Shown here piece after piece: positions 15,598 to 20,938 of a stretch of 20,938 nucleotides of DNA. How positions within the stretch are numbered: position 1 is the stretch's first letter; every line of letters begins with the position of its first letter. The DNA comes from a bacterium (GTDB taxonomy: Bacteria > Cyanobacteriota > Vampirovibrionia > Obscuribacterales > Obscuribacteraceae): positions 1-20,938 of the forward strand of contig JAUIJG010000031.1 in assembly GCA_030431355.1 (NCBI GenBank), read 5' to 3'. The notes beneath the pieces were generated by a model that saw only the letters and a program-made list of their open reading frames with translations, was not told the origin of the DNA and did not search any database. Both the position numbers and the translations under genes were made by a program.

Positions 15598-16536
15598 GTG
15601 AATAAGGTCACAGTAGTAGGAGCTGGTCACGTCGGCGCGACCGCCGCTCAATACATTGCCGAAAAAAATCTTGCCGATGTCGTCCTCACAGATATCGTGG
15701 AAGGTCTTCCCCAGGGTAAAGCCCTTGACCTGATGCAAGCAGCCCCGGTCAACATGCATGACCGAAAAATTACAGGTACTAATGATTACGCTGATACCAA
15801 AGATTCTGACATCATCGTAATTACTGCTGGTATCGCCAGAAAGCCTGGCATGTCCAGAGACGATCTTCTCAAGACCAACGCCAAAATTGTTCAAGGTGTA
15901 GCCGAAGAGACTTTCAAGCACTCTCCAAACGCCATCTTCATCGTGGTCACCAACCCCCTCGATGTGATGACCCACCTGGTTCAGAAGACCACCAAACTTG
16001 ATTCCAAGAGAGTAATCGGTATGGCAGGTGTCCTGGATAGCGCCCGCTTCCAGACTTTCATCGGCATGGAAACCGGATTTTCCGTCGAAGACATCAGAGC
16101 AATGGTGCTTGGTGGTCACGGCGACCTGATGGTTCCCCTGACAAGACTGGCTACCGTTAACGGTATTCCCATCACCGAACTGCTTCCTGAAGCAAAAATC
16201 GAAGAAATGGTGGATAGAACCAGAAACGGCGGCGCCGAGATTGTAAAACTGCTCAAGAGCGGCAGTGCCTACTATGCTCCCGGTGCATCCGTTTCTCACA
16301 TGGTTGAAGCGATTCTTCGCGATAAAAACAGACTTCTGCCCTGCGCTGTTCTTCCCCATGGCGAATACGGCTTGAAGGACGTTTACATCGGTCTTCCTGC
16401 AGTACTCGGCAGAGAAGGTCTGAAGAAAATTGTGGAAATCAAGCTGAGCGATGAAGAAAGCAAAGCTCTTAACGCTTCTGCAAAATCGATCAAAGAGAAC
16501 ATCGACAAAATGAACGAGCTGCTCGTAGCCGTTTAA
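15598..16536 (+). CDS. mdh: Malate dehydrogenase, NAD-dependent (lactate dehydrogenase-like type)
   Basis: Oxidises malate to oxaloacetate in the TCA cycle. 312 residues. The nucleotide-binding motif is VVGAGHVGATAA (6-17) and Asp32 closes the second strand, indicating NAD rather than NADP. The substrate-binding arginines are Arg81 and Arg87 in RKPGMSRDDL and Arg150 in DSARF. The catalytic His174 is in GGHGD. Arg at position 81 and the GMSR loop favour malate over lactate dehydrogenase. The start is GTG 15598, after an excellent AGGAGGT seven bases upstream. It is a single-gene unit with its own terminator. Confidence 0.96.
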   Translation: MNKVTVVGAGHVGATAAQYIAEKNLADVVLTDIVEGLPQGKALDLMQAAPVNMHDRKITGTNDYADTKDSDIIVITAGIARKPGMSRDDLLKTNAKIVQGVAEETFKHSPNAIFIVVTNPLDVMTHLVQKTTKLDSKRVIGMAGVLDSARFQTFIGMETGFSVEDIRAMVLGGHGDLMVPLTRLATVNGIPITELLPEAKIEEMVDRTRNGGAEIVKLLKSGSAYYAPGASVSHMVEAILRDKNRLLPCAVLPHGEYGLKDVYIGLPAVLGREGLKKIVEIKLSDEESKALNASAKSIKENIDKMNELLVAV

Positions 16537-16555
16537 TCGAATCGATAAAGATCCA

Positions 16556-16586
16556 AACCCGCCCTTTCGAGGGCGGGTTCTTTTTC
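16556..16586 (+). terminator. Rho-independent terminator of mdh
   Basis: AACCCGCCC (16556-16564) pairs perfectly with GGGCGGGTT (16571-16579) around TTTCGA, followed by CTTTTTC. It is a strong 9-bp GC-rich stem. Confidence 0.93.
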
Positions 16587-16611
16587 AAACTTATGCCCCA
16601 GGAGTTATAAT
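16582..16611 (+). promoter_or_regulatory. Promoter for the NTF2-like gene-lspA-rluD-lapA run
   Basis: TTTTCA (16582-16587), an 18-base spacer and a perfect TATAAT (16606-16611). The -35 lies in the T tract of the mdh terminator, so transcription ends and restarts within about 40 bases. The predicted leader is about 29 bases. Confidence 0.65.
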
Positions 16612-16646
16612 ATCTATTTGACTTGTCAGGCACGCTGGAGAAAGTT

Positions 16647-17636
16647 ATGCGGTTGAAAGCAAAATCCCACGACCAAGGAAGGAATGCTGTTCGGAGCAGT
16701 CTCTTTTTACTGGCTTCGCTGATTGTAGGCGCCGGCAGCAACAGCGCCATGGCCATTGAGACCTCCACGGCCCTCACCCCCAAAGTCAACGATTCCGATT
16801 TTGCCCTTGAACCTGCCAACTACGGTAGCCAGAAAGACATAAGAGAGATAGAAGGTCTGCTCAAAGATATCGAGAATAAGTGGAACAACCATGAACTCGA
16901 GCCGGTTATGGATTTTTACGCCGACGATTATGTCAACAACGACGGACTGACGAAAAAGGCTGTCAAAGAGCTTACCAAGGATTTCTGGAAAACCTATCCC
17001 GACGCCCGCTCCTCATCAAAGACCAGAAACATTCGGGTGGAAGGCAAATTTGCCACGGTCGAATCCAGGGACAAAGCAGTGGGCAGTACCGCCAAGGTTA
17101 TGCCCAGTATCGGCTCCAAGGGAGTTCTTGTATCCATCTCGGAAGGTCAGCTTTACCTCAAAAAAGTCAGAGGCAGCTGGAAAATAATCGGCGACAGGGT
17201 CGACTATGAAAAAGTAAAAGTTGCTTTCGGCATAGCCCAGGACCTGAAAACAAAATTCATCGCGCCTGAACTGGTGAAATCGGGTCAGGAATATTCGGCC
17301 AAAATCACGGTAGCTTTACCCAACGAACTGGTGGCAGTCGGCTCCATATCCAGCGAACCTTTGAGATACCCTCAACCAGCCCACAAAGATATCTGGAGAC
17401 CGGTGGAAAATAAAGTTTTGGAGCGGATAATCCACGCGAACAAATCCAACCATAACGAGCTTCTTATGGCCACCATCGGAATAACCGACAAGTCGAGAAC
17501 ATCCCTGAAAGGACTTACTTATCTGACAAGAAGAATGAATGTGGTGCCGCGACAACCCCAAACGGACGACATTCAAGAGAGTCAGGAAGTACATGAATCC
17601 CAGGAAGAAAACGACTCCGAGAACGAAGACGAGTAG
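16647..17636 (+). CDS. Secreted NTF2-like (SnoaL/DUF4440-type) protein
   Basis: 329 residues from ATG 16647, which follows GGAG at a spacing of six; the frame is also open from a TTG at 16623, which lacks such a site. Residues 1-36 are a signal peptide (RLKAKSHDQGRNAVRSS, hydrophobic core, likely cut after AMA). A domain at about 64-190 has the NTF2-like pattern: a helix with IENKWNNHELEPVMDFYADDYV, then beta strands ending in GSWKIIGDRVDYEKV. This fold makes small binding or enzyme pockets, but no catalytic residue can be named. The second half has beta character (VKSGQEYSAKITVALP), and the C-terminal 25 residues are very acidic (Glu/Asp/Ser/Gln). It is the first gene of a tight run with lspA; whether they are functionally linked is unknown. 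Confidence 0.82.
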   Translation: MRLKAKSHDQGRNAVRSSLFLLASLIVGAGSNSAMAIETSTALTPKVNDSDFALEPANYGSQKDIREIEGLLKDIENKWNNHELEPVMDFYADDYVNNDGLTKKAVKELTKDFWKTYPDARSSSKTRNIRVEGKFATVESRDKAVGSTAKVMPSIGSKGVLVSISEGQLYLKKVRGSWKIIGDRVDYEKVKVAFGIAQDLKTKFIAPELVKSGQEYSAKITVALPNELVAVGSISSEPLRYPQPAHKDIWRPVENKVLERIIHANKSNHNELLMATIGITDKSRTSLKGLTYLTRRMNVVPRQPQTDDIQESQEVHESQEENDSENEDE

Positions 17637-17644
17637 TCAAGAAA

Positions 17645-18166
17645 GTGCCGGATAAACCAAAATCGAGCGGTACTCTAAGATTTCTAACCACCCCTCTTGC
17701 CGCTTTTCTTTGCGCTGGAGCCGACTTCTGGAGCAAGAGATGGGCAGAGCAGAACCTCATTCCCCATGAAAGAGTTCCTTTCATTCCGCAGCTACTCAAC
17801 CTGAACTTGACCACTAACACCGGTGCCGCATTTTCTATCGGGAAAGATTCGAGCACGGTTATGACTTTTCTGGCCAGCCTGGTTACGGTGATACTAATCG
17901 CCTGGTATATAAGCCGAGAAAAAGACAAGATCAAACCGGACTTTCTCGAGAGAACCGGTATCGGGTTTATTTTGGGTGGAGCTCTGGGAAACCTCCTGGA
18001 CCGCTTCAGCAAAGGCTGTGTGACAGACTTTCTCGATTTCGCTTTTATAGATTTTCCGGTCTTCAACGTGGCTGATGCCATGATAGATGTCGGTATCGGT
18101 CTGGTTCTGATAAGCATGCTTAGACAGAGACCGGAAGCGAAAGAAGATTCCGGAGTGGAGTCATGA
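17645..18166 (+). CDS. lspA: Lipoprotein signal peptidase (signal peptidase II)
   Basis: LspA is an inner-membrane aspartyl protease that removes the signal peptide of prolipoproteins after lipidation. 173 residues with four hydrophobic segments. Family motifs are NTGAAFSI (58-65), GGALGNLLDR (111-120), VTDF (126-129) and FNVADAMID (140-148). The catalytic aspartates should be Asp128 and Asp144. The start is GTG 17645, eight bases after the preceding stop, with only a weak ribosome binding site, so it may rely on coupling. The end overlaps the next gene by four bases (ATGA). Confidence 0.94.
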   Translation: MPDKPKSSGTLRFLTTPLAAFLCAGADFWSKRWAEQNLIPHERVPFIPQLLNLNLTTNTGAAFSIGKDSSTVMTFLASLVTVILIAWYISREKDKIKPDFLERTGIGFILGGALGNLLDRFSKGCVTDFLDFAFIDFPVFNVADAMIDVGIGLVLISMLRQRPEAKEDSGVES

Positions 18167-19161
18167 ACGACGAGAACCATGACACTATTGATGATACCGA
18201 CGGTGATTTTGAACTGATTCAACTGAGCTATCAGCAGGAAGAAACCAATTCCAGTCCGCGGCTTGATCAATACCTGGCCGAGCAACTTCCCGACCTCAGC
18301 CGCGTGCGAGTAAAGAAGTTGATTGATGATTCCCTGGTCACCATAGACGGCGCCAGAGCCAAGGCCTCTTTAAAGCTAAAAGGTGGAGAATCGATTGAGG
18401 TAAGATTGCCACCCCTGGCGCCTTCCGAATTAGTGCCTGAAGATCTCAATCTCAATGTTGTCTTCGAAGACGAGAGCCTGATTGTGATCAATAAACCGGC
18501 TGGAATGATCACCCATCCCGGCGCGGGCGTGGAATCGGGCACTCTGGTCAATGGACTACTGCATCACTGCAAAGGCAGCCTATCGGGCATTTCAGGAGAA
18601 GAAAGACCCGGAATCGTTCATCGCCTGGACAAAGACACCACCGGCCTATTGGTTGTCGCCAAAAACGACCAGGCCCATCGCAGCCTGGCCCAACAGATTG
18701 CCACCAAAACAGCAAAGAGGAAGTATGTAGCCCTGGTGCAGGGAATTCCAAAAGAAGACTCCGGAGTAATTGAAGAATCAATCGGCCGCCATCCGGTAAG
18801 AAGAAAAGAGATGTGTGTCTGCGCTCCTGAGTCCGGCAGAAAAGCAAAAACCATATATAAGGTAAGGAAACATTTCAATCAAGTAGCCCTGGTGGACCTG
18901 GAGTTAAAAACCGGACGGACGCACCAGATACGGGTCCATATGGCCCACATCGGCAATCCGGTGCTTGGCGATCTTGTTTACAATAAGAAAGGTGGGGGAA
19001 CGGACAAAGCCCGCAAGAGATACGGTCTCAAGGGTCACGCTCTCCATGCTACAAGTCTCTCATTTACACATCCCGAAACCGGCCAGCTGTTAGAATTTAG
19101 TGTCGAGCCGCCGGATGACTTTGGCTCTTTGATAAACCGCCTGGAGAAAGGCTGGAGGTAG
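18163..19161 (+). CDS. RluA/RluD-family 23S rRNA pseudouridine synthase
   Basis: 332 residues. An S4 RNA-binding domain (about 33-85, RLDQYLAEQLPDLSRVRVKKL) is followed by the catalytic domain. The active-site motif is HRLDKDTTG at 153-161, with Asp156 as the catalytic residue. KPAGMITHPG (111-120) and GRTHQIRVH near 245 are further family motifs. The S4 domain and size make an RluD-type enzyme (large-subunit rRNA helix 69) the best guess, but RluA-family specificity cannot be fixed by sequence alone. A 30-residue acidic extension precedes the S4 domain. The start ATG overlaps the lspA stop; lspA-rluD adjacency is widespread in bacteria. Confidence 0.92.
   Translation: MNDENHDTIDDTDGDFELIQLSYQQEETNSSPRLDQYLAEQLPDLSRVRVKKLIDDSLVTIDGARAKASLKLKGGESIEVRLPPLAPSELVPEDLNLNVVFEDESLIVINKPAGMITHPGAGVESGTLVNGLLHHCKGSLSGISGEERPGIVHRLDKDTTGLLVVAKNDQAHRSLAQQIATKTAKRKYVALVQGIPKEDSGVIEESIGRHPVRRKEMCVCAPESGRKAKTIYKVRKHFNQVALVDLELKTGRTHQIRVHMAHIGNPVLGDLVYNKKGGGTDKARKRYGLKGHALHATSLSFTHPETGQLLEFSVEPPDDFGSLINRLEKGWR
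19154..19158 (+). promoter_or_regulatory. Ribosome binding site within the end of the pseudouridine synthase gene
   Basis: GGAGG overlaps the last codons of the pseudouridine synthase gene and lies eight bases before TTG 19167, fixing that start for the LapA-like gene. Confidence 0.7.
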
Positions 19162-19166
19162 ATACT

Positions 19167-19514
19167 TTGCAGGAAAAAATCCCCTTTGCCCTCACCGCTC
19201 TTGTTTTTGTACTGATCGGCATACTCTCCTTTCAAAACATGGAAGCGGTCAGCTTCCAGCTCTTTGGAGCCAAGAACAGCATGCCGCTTGCCTGCCTGAT
19301 ATCAAGCAGTTTTCTTCTGGGATTAGCTCCCGGAATCACCTTCATGGCGTTCCGGCGGAAAAAACAAGAAAGCTCGAAAGTCATTGAACAAAAATGGGAT
19401 AAAGCTGACGAGAAACTAGCCAAAGAGATTGGCTCAGACAAAGTCAAACAGTTAGAAGCAAAGATAGAGACCCTGGAGACAGCTCTGAAAGCGGCCCTGG
19501 CCAAGAAAAAATAA
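19167..19514 (+). CDS. LapA-domain (DUF1049) membrane protein
   Basis: 115 residues. Two membrane helices (about 6-22 and 40-62) are joined by the short loop FQNMEAVSFQLFGAKNSMPL, the pattern of the LapA domain found in E. coli LapA (YciS), which helps control lipopolysaccharide assembly. A charged coiled coil follows at about 66-115 and should face the cytoplasm. The TTG start is supported by GGAGG eight bases upstream. It is five bases after the pseudouridine synthase gene and is the last gene of the run. A role in lipopolysaccharide assembly here is only inferred from the domain. Confidence 0.82.
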   Translation: MQEKIPFALTALVFVLIGILSFQNMEAVSFQLFGAKNSMPLACLISSSFLLGLAPGITFMAFRRKKQESSKVIEQKWDKADEKLAKEIGSDKVKQLEAKIETLETALKAALAKKK

Positions 19515-19521
19515 AAGCTGC

Positions 19522-20037
19522 TTAGTCCGACTGTCCGCCTTCTGCCGAGGTCTTGAAATCAGAAGCTTTGAGACCGTCGATGAACTTTTTAAACTCTTCC
19601 GCCTCTTCCTCATCCTTTTCAAAATCGGCAGGAATAGTGCCATCCGCCACCACCTGTGCGGATACGAATATGGGCGCTTCCGCTCTCAATGCCAGAGCGA
19701 TGGCATCCGAAGGCCGAGCGTCAATCGCTTTATCAGCCTCTACCCTCGAATCCTCCACTTTCAGCCTGATGGTTGCGAAGTAGGTATTGGAAGAAAGTTC
19801 GTTTATCTCAACTCTCTCCACTTTGTAGCCGAGGGCGGTAATCATATTTAGAAGCAAGTCGTGGGTCAGGGGGCGTTCAGGTTTGGTGCTGTTCTCCAGA
19901 GCGCGACCGATGGCATTGGCTTCCGCCATCCCTATCCAAATGGGCAAGGCGCGGCGCTTGGTGCTGTCGTTCAGCATAACGATAGGATGCCCATTCCTTG
20001 CATCCAGCGCTATTGCTGCCACGTACATCTGAATCAT
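19522..20037 (-). CDS. Bifunctional nuclease (BFN/DUF151) domain protein
   Basis: 171 residues. The BFN domain covers about 1-135, with the landmarks LPIWIGMAEANAIGRAL (31-47), RPLTHDLLLNMI and DARPSDAIALALRAEAPIFVS (106-126). The family is named for a plant DNase/RNase; most bacterial members are uncharacterised. The final 35 residues are acidic and helical. The start is ATG 20037 with AGGTGG about ten bases upstream; a second ATG lies three codons in. It converges on the LapA-like gene with only seven bases between the stops and no visible terminator. Confidence 0.9.
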   Translation of the reverse strand: MIQMYVAAIALDARNGHPIVMLNDSTKRRALPIWIGMAEANAIGRALENSTKPERPLTHDLLLNMITALGYKVERVEINELSSNTYFATIRLKVEDSRVEADKAIDARPSDAIALALRAEAPIFVSAQVVADGTIPADFEKDEEEAEEFKKFIDGLKASDFKTSAEGGQSD

Positions 20038-20360
20038 CTATGTGCTACCACCTGGGACCAATGAATTTCAAAGCCGCTTTTTCAACCTCAATACAATATG
20101 CCTAATTGATCACCTTGACTACGGTTCGCGTTACAAATTTAAATGTTTTCCTACTCTATTGTTATTCCCCGAACCCCTGCAATTTATTTGCATTGAAGAT
20201 AAATTTTTGCCCCAAAAGAAGCACAAACCCAGTCGGCATGCGGCATTCCCCGGGACCGCTCCGGCAGCCTCGCCTGAAAAGCCCGCAAGACTGACAATTT
20301 CCACGGTATTGGTACTGGCACCACTATGATCATAAAAATCCATAATCCGACCGGAATGTT
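20038..20360. other. Intergenic region between BFN gene and the tRNA-Leu promoter
   Basis: No supported gene. It should contain the BFN promoter on the minus strand, which was not resolved. A GC-rich patch around 20236-20292 stands out against AT-rich flanks but matches no RNA family I know. A minus-strand open frame across it also runs through the tRNA, so it is unlikely to be coding. Confidence 0.5.
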
Positions 20361-20390
20361 TTGACCTTGCTTCTACGAATTTGCCATAAT
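20361..20390 (+). promoter_or_regulatory. Promoter of tRNA-Leu
   Basis: TTGACC (20361-20366), an 18-base spacer and CATAAT (20385-20390) make a near-consensus promoter. Transcription would start near 20397, about 26 bases before the tRNA. Confidence 0.75.
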
Positions 20391-20422
20391 AGGGGTTCGA
20401 AAGCTCCCTGAATTGAGCGTCA

Positions 20423-20504
20423 GTCCGGATGGCGGAATTGGTAGACGCGCACGCTTGAGGGGCGTGTGGCTTATGCTGTGTGGGTTCAAGTCCCACTCCG
20501 GACA
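20423..20504 (+). tRNA. tRNA-Leu (anticodon GAG)
   Basis: 82 bases. The 7-bp acceptor stem GTCCGGA/TCCGGAC is perfect, with discriminator A as expected for leucine. The anticodon arm CACGC-TTGAGGG-GCGTG has anticodon GAG. A class II variable arm (TGGCTTATGCTGTG) and T arm TGGG-TTCAAGT-CCCA follow. CCA is not encoded. It decodes CUC and CUU. A T tract begins directly after the gene. Confidence 0.96.
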
Positions 20505-20515
20505 TTTTTTTCTTG
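20505..20515 (+). terminator. T tract after tRNA-Leu
   Basis: TTTTTTTCTTG follows the acceptor stem at once. The tRNA T arm and acceptor stem could serve as the hairpin. This is suggestive rather than a classical terminator. Confidence 0.4.
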
Positions 20516-20546
20516 TCGAATACTAGTTTTTCCTTTGAGTAGTCCT

Positions 20547-20825
20547 ATGCTAATTCAAAGGGCTCAATGGCCCCATACTATCGATGACATTAGAAAAGCC
20601 CTGGACGGCGTCTGGGGAGTGGTGGGCGCCACCGGTACCAACGGCAATCTTTATCGCCTGGAAAGAAGCTTGAAAGAGCCGACCAGTTACACTTTTATCC
20701 AATATGAAGGCGAGGATGAAAGCAAAGTCCTCGTTAAAGAGACTTTCGAGAGCAAAGATAAGGAATCTGCGATAGACTCATTTGCAAGGGCCATAGGCTT
20801 CGAGAACGGCTCCTTCAAAGACTGA
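20547..20825 (+). CDS. Small soluble protein of unknown function
   Basis: 92 residues from ATG 20547; a longer open frame begins inside the tRNA and is rejected. An N-terminal helix (WPHTIDDIRKALDGVWGVV) precedes beta-like stretches (YRLERSLKEPTSYTFIQYEGED, KVLVKETFES) and a C-terminal helix (KESAIDSFARAIGF). There are no Cys, no signal peptide and no membrane segment. The ribosome binding site is weak. The next gene, a HerA-like ATPase, begins 14 bases later, so the two are probably co-transcribed. I do not recognise the family. Confidence 0.75.
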   Translation: MLIQRAQWPHTIDDIRKALDGVWGVVGATGTNGNLYRLERSLKEPTSYTFIQYEGEDESKVLVKETFESKDKESAIDSFARAIGFENGSFKD

Positions 20826-20839
20826 CCGGGTAAAAGAAT

Positions 20840-20938
20840 TTGCCAAAAGCAACTTATCTGGGCATCATCACTCAGGGCTCCCTTTCCACAGGTCTTGAAA
20901 TGAGACTGGACCCTTCCGTTTCGGTGGAAGACCTCAGG
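20840..20938 (+). CDS. HerA-like/DUF87 ATPase, N-terminal fragment (runs off right edge)
   Basis: The first 33 codons of a gene. PKATYLGIITQGSLSTGLEM and RLDPSVSVEDLR match the N-terminal HAS-barrel of HerA-type ATPases, which typically begins with a G-x-V/I-x-x-GSL-x-x-GL pattern followed by VEDLRVG. Such ATPases form hexameric DNA-translocating motors, but the Walker motifs lie outside the window. The start is TTG 20840, the only start codon after the in-frame stop at 20831; the ribosome binding site is weak. Confidence 0.68.
   Translation, partial: MPKATYLGIITQGSLSTGLEMRLDPSVSVEDLR

Noticed and set aside
20131..20505. Minus-strand open frame of 124 codons
   Set aside because: It runs through tRNA-Leu and its promoter on the opposite strand and has no recognisable sequence.
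1..20938. CRISPR array, insertion sequence, prophage or toxin-antitoxin module
   Set aside because: No regularly spaced repeats, no transposase or integrase motifs and no paired small toxin/antitoxin genes were seen; the repeats present are short and isolated.

Overview
The window looks like ordinary chromosome from a non-photosynthetic relative of Cyanobacteria (Melainabacteria/Vampirovibrionia, perhaps Obscuribacterales). This placement is an inference. It rests on a RecG with a long cyanobacterial-type N-terminal extension, a solo MglA-type GTPase, a bifunctional-nuclease-domain protein, a HerA-type ATPase start, and frequent GTG/TTG starts in a moderately AT/GC-balanced genome. There is no insertion sequence, phage gene, CRISPR array or toxin-antitoxin pair. 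Both window edges cut genes: recG on the left and a HerA-like ATPase on the right.

Layout. 1-1564 (minus): mglA-like GTPase then recG. 1565-2104: a 540-base divergent spacer with an extended -10 promoter and a hairpin-rich leader for rpmB (2105-2308, plus), which ends in a clear terminator. 2445-6450 (minus): tpiA, tRNA-Ser(GGA), prfA, prmC and hslO. Here the release factor lies directly upstream of the enzyme that methylates it. 6714-8818 (plus): a TPR protein of unknown role, coupled by a one-base overlap to cobS, ending in a terminator shared with convergent rpsU. 8898-15332 (minus): a PDZ protein, a TIM-barrel sugar-isomerase-like protein, a GH38 alpha-mannosidase, a secreted helical protein and rpsU, with a puzzling 466-base spacer before rpsU. 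15598-19514 (plus): NAD-dependent mdh with its own terminator, then a promoter and a tight four-gene run (secreted NTF2-like protein, lspA, rluD-type synthase, LapA-like membrane protein). 19522-20037 (minus): bifunctional nuclease domain protein. 20423-20938 (plus): tRNA-Leu(GAG) with a good promoter, a small unknown protein and the start of a HerA-like ATPase.

Most genes are housekeeping: translation (rpmB, rpsU, prfA, prmC, rluD, two tRNAs), central carbon metabolism (tpiA, mdh), redox chaperone (hslO), lipoprotein maturation (lspA), DNA repair (recG) and corrinoid assembly (cobS). The less ordinary material is the mannosidase/isomerase-like pair, the TPR-cobS pair, the Lys-rich PDZ protein and the structured non-coding stretches before rpmB and rpsU. 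In the isomerase-like protein the usual metal-ligand positions appear substituted. I see no convincing new multi-gene system; the best leads are in the findings. Several gene starts were moved from the longest open frame to codons with better ribosome binding sites or family alignment (hslO, rpsU, the GH38 gene, the PDZ gene, the NTF2-like gene and the 92-residue gene).
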